64,000 bases of DNA from Acidobacteriota bacterium (GTDB lineage Bacteria > Acidobacteriota > Thermoanaerobaculia > Thermoanaerobaculales > Thermoanaerobaculaceae). The position numbers were made by a program, and so were the translations under genes. This document shows positions 53,732 through 61,561 of the stretch, one piece after another. The stretch lies in NCBI GenBank assembly GCA_003158745.1, contig PMLC01000087.1, positions 1-64,000 on the forward strand, given 5' to 3'. Below the pieces are notes generated by a model. The model was not told where the DNA came from. It searched no databases and saw nothing but the letters and a program-made list of their open reading frames with translations. The stretch's first letter is position 1. Every line of letters begins with the position of its first letter.

Positions 53732-54784
53732 CTACGCGACTGTGACATCCTTGCAGAGATAGACGTCCTGGATCGCGTGCAGCAGTTCCACGCCCTGCTC
53801 CATTGGCTTCTGGAATGCCTTGCGGCCCGAGATCATGCCGGAGCCTCCCGCCCGCTTGTTGACGACCGCAGTGAGGACGGCCTGCGCGAGGTCGTTCTTG
53901 CCGGAAGCGCCGCCGGAGTTGATCAGCGGTGAGCGACCCATGAAGCAGTTGGCTACCTGCCACCGCGTCCACTCGATGGGGTTGTCGCCGGCACAGAGCT
54001 TGTCGTACACGAGCGGGTTGGTGTAACCGAACTTGATCGCACCGTACCCATTGTTGGACTCGGGTGCCTTCTGCTTGATGATATCGGCCTCGATCGTGAC
54101 GCCGATGTGGTTGGCCTGACCGGTGAGATCCGCCGCCACGCCGTAGTCCACGCCGTCCTTCTTGAACGCGGAGTTGCGCAGGTAGCACCACAGCACGGTG
54201 AACATACCGAGTTCATGAGCGTGCGCGAATGCCTCGGAGACCTCCTGGATCTGTCGGCGCGATTCGGCCGATCCAAAGTAGACCGTCGCGCCGACGCCGG
54301 CGGCACCCAGGTCGAACGCCTGGTCGACGTTCGCGTACAGCGTCTGGTCGTACGTGAGCGGATAGGTGAGCGTCTCGTTGTGGTTGATCTTGAGGATGAA
54401 CGGGATCCTGGGCGCGTATCTGCGCGCCACCGAACCGAGGGCGCCGAGCGTGGATGCCACGGCGTTGCAGCCGCCCTCGATCGCGAGCCTCACGATGTTT
54501 TCGGGGTCGAAGTAAGCAGGGTTGGGAGCGAACGAAGCGGCGCCGGAGTGCTCGATGCCCTGGTCCACCGGGAGGATCGAAAGGTATCCCGTGCCGGCCA
54601 GGCGCCCCGACTTGAACATCGATGCGAGACTCCTCAGGACGTTGATCGGACGGTCGGTCGGGACGACCACCCGGTCCACGAAATCGGGTCCGGGCAGGTG
54701 CAGCATCAACTTCGGGATTCCTTGACAGGTATAGTCGAGCAGAGACGCCTTGTCGCCGAGTTGCTTCCGGATCTGGTCGATCAT
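53732..54784 (-). CDS. fbaB: Fructose-bisphosphate aldolase class I, FbaB type
   Basis: 350 residues, the length of E. coli FbaB, with strong family likeness throughout: [87 protein letters not shown] with the Schiff-base Lys, [30 protein letters not shown]. The start ATG at 54784 is preceded by GGAGG eight bases away; two earlier ATGs in frame are less well placed. Cleaves fructose-1,6-bisphosphate in glycolysis, or serves gluconeogenesis. Confidence 0.94.
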   Translation of the reverse strand: MIDQIRKQLGDKASLLDYTCQGIPKLMLHLPGPDFVDRVVVPTDRPINVLRSLASMFKSGRLAGTGYLSILPVDQGIEHSGAASFAPNPAYFDPENIVRLAIEGGCNAVASTLGALGSVARRYAPRIPFILKINHNETLTYPLTYDQTLYANVDQAFDLGAAGVGATVYFGSAESRRQIQEVSEAFAHAHELGMFTVLWCYLRNSAFKKDGVDYGVAADLTGQANHIGVTIEADIIKQKAPESNNGYGAIKFGYTNPLVYDKLCAGDNPIEWTRWQVANCFMGRSPLINSGGASGKNDLAQAVLTAVVNKRAGGSGMISGRKAFQKPMEQGVELLHAIQDVYLCKDVTVA

Positions 54785-54844
54785 GTCCATGTCCTCCAGC
54801 GCCGGCATTCTAGCGCCGATCGTGATGTTCGAACCGCCGATGAG

Positions 54845-55582
54845 CTAATCCCAAGACGGGAGCGGAATGCCCAGAGCCGCGAGAGCCGACGCGAGGTCGA
54901 TAGGAATCGGCGCTGTGAGGATCAACTCGGGGCCAGCGTCGGTCTGGGGCAAGTGCATGCGCCACGCATGCAGGAGAGGACGCCCGGGATTCAGGAGACG
55001 GCGCAGTTCGGCGTCTCGGACGGCTCGGTGGCGCGGGCCGCCGTAGAGATCGTCCCCCACGACGGGGTGGCCCGCGTGCGCAAGGTGCACGCGGAGCTGG
55101 TGGGTACGGCCCGTCGCCGGAGCGAGCCGGACTAGCGAGACGTGGGGAGCCCGGTCCCAGACAATGTAGTCGGTGACGGCCGCCCGCCCGTCCTCGCAGA
55201 CAGTCATGCGCCTGCGATCCCGGCGGTCGGGACCTAGCGGCCACGCCCATCGCCCTTCCGGAGGACGCGGATGGCCCCACGCGAGCGCAAGGTAGGTCTT
55301 CTCGGCGCGTCGCTCCGAGAAGACCCGGACGAGCTCCCGGTGGGTTTCGCGATCGCGCGCCAGCACCACCACCCCGGACGTTCCGACATCGAGCCGGTGA
55401 ACGAGGAAGAGCGCATCGGACGCGAGCCCATTCTCGGCGCGGACGGCTGGCGGCAGCGTCGCCAGCAGACGCGCGACCGCTGCACCCGGCTCTCTGCGGC
55501 GGGTCGCCAGGCTGACGCCGGCAGGCTTGTCGATCGCCACGATCCGGTCGCCGGAAAAGAGCAGGGTTTCGTGCGGGAACAC
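54845..55582 (-). CDS. RluA-family pseudouridine synthase
   Basis: 245 residues. Converts uridine to pseudouridine in rRNA or tRNA. Seen: IVAIDKPAGVSLA, the catalytic HRLDVGTSGVVVLARD (Asp), GRTHQLRVHLAHAGHPVVGD and a C-terminal PLLHAWRMHLP. No S4 domain, so closest to the RluA/TruC branch with short N-terminus. GTG start. Upstream (55583-55959) no gene is seen. Confidence 0.9.
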   Translation of the reverse strand: MFPHETLLFSGDRIVAIDKPAGVSLATRRREPGAAVARLLATLPPAVRAENGLASDALFLVHRLDVGTSGVVVLARDRETHRELVRVFSERRAEKTYLALAWGHPRPPEGRWAWPLGPDRRDRRRMTVCEDGRAAVTDYIVWDRAPHVSLVRLAPATGRTHQLRVHLAHAGHPVVGDDLYGGPRHRAVRDAELRRLLNPGRPLLHAWRMHLPQTDAGPELILTAPIPIDLASALAALGIPLPSWD

Positions 55583-55959
55583 CCGTTCAGGATGCCATGG
55601 CTGGTGCGACGGGGAAAGCGCCGACGCAGCGGCACGGGCACGAGAGTGGCGACGCCTTAGGATTCAGGGTGGTCGCAGCCCGAGTCCGTTTCGGAGGCTC
55701 CTGCACATAGGTGACGCGAACTCCGACGTGCGTCGAGGACTCTGCGGCCGTACCGCTTGGCCTGGTGGTCCATTTCGTGGGCGGACAGCCTGCGGTGCTC
55801 GCCAACGACGTCGGATGCCTGGTGGGGGGCCGCGCTCCCGGTCGAGAAATGCGCACGTCGGAGCCTCGACCTGTGGCGCATGTGCTCATGCTCGCCTCCG
55901 GGTGCCTTGCGCTTCGGATGCAGTGAGGCGTCTACGGGGCGCGCCGCCCGCGCACCCCC
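55583..55959. other. Intergenic stretch without a recognised gene
   Basis: Several short open frames on both strands overlap here but none has a clear ribosome-binding site, family likeness or consistent coding pattern. Nothing further is recognised. Confidence 0.5.
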
Positions 55960-55987
55960 TTGACAACATGGATTTGTGCCTTATCTT
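55960..55987 (+). promoter_or_regulatory. Putative sigma-70 promoter of the aminomutase operon
   Basis: TTGACA followed after 16 bp by TATCTT. It would start a transcript near 55995, giving an untranslated leader of about 350 nt before the aminomutase gene. Confidence 0.55.
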
Positions 55988-55994
55988 TTAGATG

Positions 55995-56345
55995 AGTATG
56001 GACACGGTCGTCTCGCCTGATCAGCCTCCAAGTAGTACCAACCGCGCGAAGCGTTTTTCCGCGGTCGCAGGGAGAGTATCCCCAAAAGCGGCCGCGGTTG
56101 CTTTTCCCACCACGACCACGCACGCCACGGTAGCGTCGGGCTCACTCCCGGCTCTGCGGCGGAGCTCTGGCGGGACTCGAGCCTAAGGGGACGAGAGCCA
56201 TGCTCCCGTGCCCCTCGAGGGCCTTTCCGCCGGGCCGGCTCCGGGTGGTCCATAGAGCAAGAGAGCAGAGAGAGTCTGAGTCCCTTTTTGCCCAGACCCT
56301 GACCAAAGAAGGGTGTGACACCTCCCGTTTCGGAGGTAGGAGATC
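55995..56345 (+). other. Long leader of the aminomutase operon
   Basis: About 350 nt without a convincing coding frame, holding several hairpins (for example ACCGCG with CGCGGT near 56040-56077). Compared by eye with the lysine riboswitch consensus and found no match. The last hairpin covers the ribosome-binding site. Confidence 0.4.
56320..56337 (+). promoter_or_regulatory. Hairpin covering the Shine-Dalgarno of the aminomutase gene
   Basis: ACCTCC and GGAGGT form a 6-bp stem with loop CGTTTC; the GGAGG nine bases before the start codon is the 3' arm. A second weaker AGGAG remains free closer to the ATG. Could act as a translational switch. Confidence 0.5.
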
Positions 56346-57509
56346 ATGAGAGAGAACACGGTTCCCGCGGACCCATTGATAGCCAGCGCGCGGCGTGAGG
56401 AGATCTGCCGGATCTTCGGCGAGTCCTTCGACCCCGCGCGCTGGAACGACTGGCGATGGCACATGCGCCATCGCTTCATCAAACCGGAGCAGTTCGAGAA
56501 GCTGCTCCGCCTCACCGCATCCGAGCGGCGGGGCCTTGCGATGACGCAGGAGAAGTTCGCGGTGGCGGTGACGCCACACTTCGCCGAGCTCATCGACCCC
56601 GACGACCCGAACTGCCCGATCCGCCGGCAGGTCGTCCCCCGCGAGGAGGAGCTGCTCGTGGGGCCGGGTGACATGACGGACCCGTGCGGCGAGGACCACG
56701 ACTCGCCGGTGCCGGGCCTGGTTCACCGCTACCCGGACAGGGTGCTGCTGCTGGCGCTCGACACCTGCGCCGCCTACTGCCGCTACTGCACCCGCTCGCG
56801 CCTCGTCAACCAGGGGGAACTCGACGCCCTTCCGCGACGGGTCGATGCAGTGATCTCGTACCTGGAGGAGCACACCGAGGTGCGCGACGTCCTGCTCTCG
56901 GGCGGCGACCCGCTGCTGATGTCCGAGGACCGTCTCGACGAGATCCTCGGCCGGATCCGCGCGATCCCGCACATCGAGTTCGTGCGCATCGGGTCACGCG
57001 TGCCCTCGTTCCTCCCGCAACGCATCACGCAGGAGCTGGTCAGGGTGCTTCGCAACAACCGGGTCTGGCTGTCGCTGCACTTCTGCCACGCACGGGAGGT
57101 CACGCCCGAGGTGGCGAACGCGTGTGACATGCTGGCCGACGGCGGCATTCCGCTCGGGGCACAGACCGTCCTGCTGAAGGGCATCAACGACGACGTGCAA
57201 ACCCTGAAGGACCTCTTCCACGCGCTGCTCAGGATCCGCGTCCGGCCGTACTACCTGTACCAGTGCGACCCCGTGGTCGGAACCGGCCACCTCCGCACCA
57301 GCGTGCACAGGGGGATCGAGCTCATCTCCGGGCTGCGCGGGCACACTACCGGGTATGCGGTCCCGACGTATGTGATCGACGCGCCCGGAGGAGGCGGAAA
57401 GGTGCCGCTCCAGGCAGAGACCATCCTGTCGTACGAGAACGGTCAGGTGGCGCTGCGCAACTGGGAGGGGTTCACCTACTCCTACGTGGACCCGGCGGAG
57501 CACCCCTAG
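56346..57509 (+). CDS. KamA-like radical SAM lysine 2,3-aminomutase
   Basis: 387 residues, radical SAM and PLP enzyme that moves the alpha-amino group of lysine to C3 to give beta-lysine. Seen: CAAYCRYC (C141, C145, C148) for the [4Fe-4S] cluster, LLSGGDPLL, FVRIGSRVP, LSLHFCHAREVTPE, and IDAPGGGGK with the PLP lysine K352. D308 (YQCDP) and D345 (YVIDAP) are 37 residues apart and D345 to K352 is 7, as for D293, D330 and K337 of the clostridial enzyme. Those two Asp bind the substrate epsilon-amino group and are replaced in glutamate 2,3-aminomutase, so lysine is the likely substrate. First gene of a run with two ATP-grasp ligases and a GNAT. Confidence 0.88.
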   Translation: MRENTVPADPLIASARREEICRIFGESFDPARWNDWRWHMRHRFIKPEQFEKLLRLTASERRGLAMTQEKFAVAVTPHFAELIDPDDPNCPIRRQVVPREEELLVGPGDMTDPCGEDHDSPVPGLVHRYPDRVLLLALDTCAAYCRYCTRSRLVNQGELDALPRRVDAVISYLEEHTEVRDVLLSGGDPLLMSEDRLDEILGRIRAIPHIEFVRIGSRVPSFLPQRITQELVRVLRNNRVWLSLHFCHAREVTPEVANACDMLADGGIPLGAQTVLLKGINDDVQTLKDLFHALLRIRVRPYYLYQCDPVVGTGHLRTSVHRGIELISGLRGHTTGYAVPTYVIDAPGGGGKVPLQAETILSYENGQVALRNWEGFTYSYVDPAEHP

Positions 57510-57513
57510 GAGC

Positions 57514-58500
57514 ATGGGGCTCTCGATCGGGCTCTGTTACGACCTGAAGGACGACTATCTCAGGGAAGGGTTCTCGCCCGAGGACGTGCTCGAGTTCGAC
57601 AGCGAGGAGACCGTCGCAGGGCTCGAAGCTGCGATGGCCGGGCTCGGCCATTCGACCGAGCGTATCGGGCGCGGCCGCGAGCTCGCCCGCCGCTTCGTCG
57701 AAGGCGAGCGGTGGAAGCTGCTGTTCAACATCTGCGAGGGCGTGTGGGGGCGCTCGCGCGAGGCCCAGGTCCCGGCATTGTGCGAGCTCTTCGACCAGCC
57801 GTACACCTTTGCCGACCCCCTGACCTGTGCCATCACGCTCGACAAGGCGGTGGCCAAGAGGATTGTGCGTGACCACGGATTGGCAACCGCCCCGTTCTCC
57901 GTCGTGAGCTCGCCGGACGAAGCGGTATCCGTCCAACTCCCCGCACCGTTCTTCCTCAAGCCGGTCGCGGAGGGAAGCTCCAAGGGGGTTACCGGCCGGT
58001 CGCTGGTGCGTGAGCGCCGGGACCTCGCCTCCGCCTGCAGGACGCTGCTCGGGCAGTTCAGGCAGCCGGTGCTCGTGGAGGCGTTTCTGCCCGGACGCGA
58101 GGTGACGGTCGGGATCGTCGGGCACGATTCCACTGCGCGCGTCTTCGGTGTCATGGAGGTCTCGTTCACCGACCGGGCTGAGACGCTCGCCTACACCGCC
58201 CTCAACAAGGAGGAGTACCAGGACCGGGTCGCCTATCGCCTGGTGAGCGGCGAGCCACTCGCGGAGCAAGCGCACGACGTTGCACTCGCTGTCTTCCGCG
58301 CGCTCGGATGCCGGGACGCCGCACGGGTGGACCTGCGGTGCGACGCGACGGGTCGTCTGAACTTCCTCGAGGTGAACCCACTGCCCGGGATCAACCACGT
58401 CCGGTCGGACCTCCCGATCATGGCGCGTCTCGGCGGGACCTCGTACCAGGAGCTGATCGGGTCGATTATTGATTCCGCACGTTCGAGGTACGGTCTGTGA
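57514..58500 (+). CDS. ATP-grasp ligase 1, D-alanine-D-alanine ligase-like
   Basis: 328 residues, ATP-grasp fold that joins a carboxylate to an amine. Seen: KLLFNICEGVWGRSREAQVP, KPVAEGSSKGVTGRSL (ATP loop), VLVEAFLPGREVTVGIVG, LRCDATGRLNFLEVNPLPG with Mg-binding Glu and Asn. The NPLPG end is typical of Ddl. It begins five bases after the aminomutase stop, ATG right behind TAGGAG, so it is co-translated. Cell-wall D-Ala ligase is possible, but the setting next to KamA and a second ligase argues for a dedicated peptide or amide ligase. Confidence 0.85.
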   Translation: MGLSIGLCYDLKDDYLREGFSPEDVLEFDSEETVAGLEAAMAGLGHSTERIGRGRELARRFVEGERWKLLFNICEGVWGRSREAQVPALCELFDQPYTFADPLTCAITLDKAVAKRIVRDHGLATAPFSVVSSPDEAVSVQLPAPFFLKPVAEGSSKGVTGRSLVRERRDLASACRTLLGQFRQPVLVEAFLPGREVTVGIVGHDSTARVFGVMEVSFTDRAETLAYTALNKEEYQDRVAYRLVSGEPLAEQAHDVALAVFRALGCRDAARVDLRCDATGRLNFLEVNPLPGINHVRSDLPIMARLGGTSYQELIGSIIDSARSRYGL

Positions 58501-58501
58501 G

Positions 58502-58529
58502 CCGACAGCCGATGGCCGCTAGCCGGCAG
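58502..58529. repeat. Degenerate heptamer repeat after ATP-grasp 1
   Basis: Four consecutive heptamers CCGACAG, CCGATGG, CCGCTAG, CCGGCAG begin immediately after the stop codon. All keep CCG at the start of each unit. Confidence 0.75.
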
Positions 58530-58605
58530 TTTGTGCCATCGCGACGCCAGACCTTTGCGTCGGCCGGCCGCGCGTGTCCCGGCCGTCATCACAGCGGATC
58601 GGGGA

Positions 58606-58668
58606 CTGTCAGGTGTGAGCTGTCAGCTGTCGGCCGGGTCTTCGGGGTTCCGGGGTTCGGGCTCTGGT
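58606..58668. repeat. Degenerate heptamer repeat before ATP-grasp 2
   Basis: Nine consecutive 7-nt units, opening CTGTCAG, GTGTGAG, CTGTCAG, CTGTCGG and drifting to CCGGGTC, TTCGGGG, TTCCGGG, GTTCGGG, CTCTGGT. Register is kept although the unit changes. Confidence 0.65.
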
Positions 58669-58687
58669 TGTCGTGGCGGCTGTGAGC

Positions 58688-59668
58688 ATGCTGCGCGTGG
58701 CGGTGGTCCATACCGCAGTGGACATTGAGGACGATCCGTCGACCGCCGACGTCCTCGACCAGGTTCGTCTGTTCAAGCAGGGACTGGCCGCACTGGGCGT
58801 CCGGCACACCACCATCGCCGTTCGGGATGGCCGCGTGTGGAAACATGCCGCAACGCTTGCCGGTGCGGTTGTGTGCAACCTCCTGGAGGCACCGCCCGGG
58901 CGTCCTCAGCTCCACGCCGCGGCCACTGCCGCCCTCGAAATTCTGGGCGTGCCTTTCACCGGCTCCTCGGCGAGCGCGCTCTGGCTGACGACAGACAAGC
59001 TCGCGACGCGGGCCGTGCTCTCGAGCGAGGGGCTGCCCGTCGCGGCCGGCGGGCGCCTGGACCCGGAGCGGCCGCGGCTGCTGGACCGCGTCCCGCCGCC
59101 ATGGATCCTCAAGCCCGCATGGGAGGACGCCTCGGTCGGCCTGGAGGGCAACCCGGTGTGCTCCGCCGCGGCCGAGGCGGTGGAACGCGGGCGATCTCTC
59201 TCGCTCCGCTTCCCCGGTCAGCCGGTCCTGCTCGAGCACTTCCTCCCCGGCCGGGAGTTCAACGTCTCGCTGCTGGCCTCGCCGCAGGGCGCAACAGCAC
59301 TGCCGGTGGCGGAGATCGCGTTCGTGGGCTTCCCGCCCGGAGTGCCTGCGCTCGTCGGCTACGAGGCGAAGTGGGCGAGTGGCTCGTTCGAGGAGACTCA
59401 CACGGTCCGCCAGTTCCCGGGCGGGGATGACGGACCGCTTCTCGCGCGGATTCGGGAGCTGGCGCTGGCGTGCTGGGACCCCTGCGGCCTCGCTGGGTAT
59501 GCACGGGTGGATTTTCGGCTCGACGAGACAGGAGCGCCCGTGATCCTTGAGGTCAACACCAACCCGTGCCTTTCCGCGGACGCGGGGTTTATGGCCGCCG
59601 CGACCCACGGCGGGCTGTCGGTCGTCGACGTGGTGGAGCGGATCCTGGTGGCAGCCACGAGCCGCTGA
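58688..59668 (+). CDS. ATP-grasp ligase 2, divergent D-Ala-D-Ala ligase-like
   Basis: 326 residues from ATG 58688; a GTG 15 bases earlier is equally possible and no strong ribosome-binding site is seen. ATP-grasp motifs: WILKPAWEDASVGLEGN, VLLEHFLPGREFNVSLLA, RVDFRLDETGAPVILEVNTN then PCLSADAGF. The end is NTNPCLS instead of the NPxPG of Ddl, so its acceptor differs from ligase 1. Only about one quarter of residues appear shared with ligase 1 on inspection. Separated from ligase 1 by two heptamer arrays. Confidence 0.82.
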   Translation: MLRVAVVHTAVDIEDDPSTADVLDQVRLFKQGLAALGVRHTTIAVRDGRVWKHAATLAGAVVCNLLEAPPGRPQLHAAATAALEILGVPFTGSSASALWLTTDKLATRAVLSSEGLPVAAGGRLDPERPRLLDRVPPPWILKPAWEDASVGLEGNPVCSAAAEAVERGRSLSLRFPGQPVLLEHFLPGREFNVSLLASPQGATALPVAEIAFVGFPPGVPALVGYEAKWASGSFEETHTVRQFPGGDDGPLLARIRELALACWDPCGLAGYARVDFRLDETGAPVILEVNTNPCLSADAGFMAAATHGGLSVVDVVERILVAATSR

Positions 59669-59724
59669 GCCCTGCGCTACTGGTGGTACGCTTGTAATGC
59701 AGCGAATGCCATAGTGGAGGAACT

Positions 59725-60210
59725 GTGAACATCCGCACTGACTTGCGCCCCGAGGACCGCACCCCGCTCGAAAAACTCCTACGCGACACCGGCTTTTTCA
59801 ACCCGCAGGAGCTGGAGGTGGCACTCGAGCTCGTGGACGACCGCCTCGCCCACGGCGAGAAGAGCCACTACCGGTTCCTGGTTCTCGAAGACGGCGACGA
59901 GGTGGTCGGCTACGGGTGCTGGGGGCCGATCCCCGGCACCGTCGCCTCCGCTGATTTCTATTGGCTCGCCGTTCACCCGGAGCGGCAGGGGAAGGGGCTC
60001 GGCCGGGCGTTGTTGGACGCGGCCGAGACCTGGATCGCTCGCGAGGGGCGCACTCGCGTGTACCTCGAAACCTCAACCAGGCCGCAGTACGTTCCCACGA
60101 GGGCTTTCTACCTCCGTTGCGGCTACGGGATCGCCGCCGAGCTGCCCGACTTCTACGCACCCGGCGACGGCAAAGCGATTTTCCTGAAGATCCTCCCGCG
60201 CGTGCACTGA
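59725..60210 (+). CDS. GNAT-family N-acetyltransferase
   Basis: 161 residues, GTG behind GGAGG (59716-59720). Motif A VHPERQGKGLGRALLDAAET binds acetyl-CoA; ADFYWLAV precedes it and LRCGYG with FYLRC end the fold. In methanogens and some bacteria the GNAT AblB acetylates beta-lysine made by AblA, a KamA enzyme, giving N-epsilon-acetyl-beta-lysine. Here a GNAT lies four genes from a KamA, with ligases between, so a related acylation is plausible but not shown. Confidence 0.85.
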   Translation: MNIRTDLRPEDRTPLEKLLRDTGFFNPQELEVALELVDDRLAHGEKSHYRFLVLEDGDEVVGYGCWGPIPGTVASADFYWLAVHPERQGKGLGRALLDAAETWIAREGRTRVYLETSTRPQYVPTRAFYLRCGYGIAAELPDFYAPGDGKAIFLKILPRVH

Positions 60211-60439
60211 TCTTGTTGCCACTGGAGTGCACGGCCACTCGGCGGGTTCTCGTCCAGTCCCGCCAGTCGGTCCGTCTTGTTGCGCGCACTGTCGCGCAGA
60301 AACTGTTCTAGACTTGCACCATGAAATCGATTGGTGAGAGCGGCGTGTGCGTGAGCACCCCCGATAGTCGTTGGTCGCGCCGCGGTGCCATCGTTACCGC
60401 GAAGGTGGTGGCGCAGCGAAGCGGCCCCGGAGCCGTCGC

Positions 60440-61552
60440 ATGAGCCTGGCCGGGCACCTGCACGAACTCGGTCTTCCGGACCTCCTTCAGATCGTGGCGA
60501 TGGCTCAGAAGAGCGGACGCCTCGATTTGACCACACGTGACGGCGAAGGACTCATCGTCTTCCGCGCCGGACGGATCATCTACGCTGCCTCCAACGCGGC
60601 ACGCGAGACGCTCGGAAGCATGCTGGTGTGCCGACGCCTGATCTCCGAGGAGGCGCTGCGGCAGGCGCTCGACCGGCAACACCGTTCGCGCGAAGAGCGC
60701 CGGCTGGGATCGATCCTGGTGCAGATGCACGCGGTGTCGCAGGACGCGCTGGAGGCAGTGATCTACGAGCAGGTCCAGCGTGTGATCGGGGACCTCGTGA
60801 AATGGCGCGACGGGTACTTCAAGTTCGAGGCGATGGAGATCCCAGACCACGGCGAGATCGGCGTCGACGCCCGTGAGTTCCTGGCCCAGGACGGATTCAA
60901 CGCCCACAAGATCGCGCTCGAACTCTCGCGGCTCGCCGATGAGGCCAGGCGGACGCCCGCTGCGATGGCCGTTCCGACGCCGCCCGAGACCGCGGCGCCC
61001 GGGGACGCGGCGTCGGCGAGAAAGCCCGTGACCGACGGTGGGACGCCGCCGAGTTCGTCGCTCGGTTCGATCCTCGCGGTGCAACCGGTCACCTCCCTCA
61101 CCGCGGAGGCCACGCTGGAGGTGCTGCGAGCGGGCGCGGCTGTGCTCTCGCGCGGCGTGCTCCTTCTCGTCGAGCGGTTCGGGGTGACGGGCGTCGGTCA
61201 GTTCGGGCTGGGAGAGGGAGACAAGGCCGTCGACGAGGGAATCCGCAACCTCTGGATCCCGCTCGACGGGGCCTCGGTGCTGTCCGATGTTGTCGCGTCA
61301 GGGACCACTTTCCGGGGGCCGCTCCCGCACAACGAGGTGAGCGAGCTCCTGGTCGGCGAGCTCGGGGGCGGATGGCCCGCCGAGGTCGTCGTCCTGCCAG
61401 TCAAGGTCGGGCCGACCGTAGCGGCTGTGCTCTACGGGGACACCATGCCGGGAGGGAAGGCCATCCCGGCTCTCGCGCAACTCGAGGGAAGGCTCGAGGA
61501 GATCGGGTCAGCGATGGCCGTGCCGGACACCCCCCGCCCGAAGCGGAGTTGA
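60440..61552 (+). CDS. PATAN/DUF4388-domain protein
   Basis: 370 residues from ATG 60440 with AGCGGCCCCGGAG upstream. N-terminal DUF4388 (PATAN) domain, MSLAGHLHELGLPDLLQIVA through LIVFRAGRIIYAAS and a helical SDALRQALDRQ-like part (about 1-145), typical of myxobacterial and deltaproteobacterial signalling adaptors. The middle is Pro/Ala rich; the C-terminal 160 residues resemble a second GAF-like fold (LLVERFGVTGVGQFGLGEGD, VVLPVKVGPTVAAVLYGD). Roles reported for PATAN proteins are in protein interaction and motility regulation. It converges on aceE. Confidence 0.75.
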   Translation: MSLAGHLHELGLPDLLQIVAMAQKSGRLDLTTRDGEGLIVFRAGRIIYAASNAARETLGSMLVCRRLISEEALRQALDRQHRSREERRLGSILVQMHAVSQDALEAVIYEQVQRVIGDLVKWRDGYFKFEAMEIPDHGEIGVDAREFLAQDGFNAHKIALELSRLADEARRTPAAMAVPTPPETAAPGDAASARKPVTDGGTPPSSSLGSILAVQPVTSLTAEATLEVLRAGAAVLSRGVLLLVERFGVTGVGQFGLGEGDKAVDEGIRNLWIPLDGASVLSDVVASGTTFRGPLPHNEVSELLVGELGGGWPAEVVVLPVKVGPTVAAVLYGDTMPGGKAIPALAQLEGRLEEIGSAMAVPDTPRPKRS

Positions 61553-61561
61553 TGCGGGCCG

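Noticed and set aside
55995..56345. Lysine riboswitch before the aminomutase
   Set aside because: I looked for the L-box core sequences and five-helix order and found none; a covariance search would be decisive.
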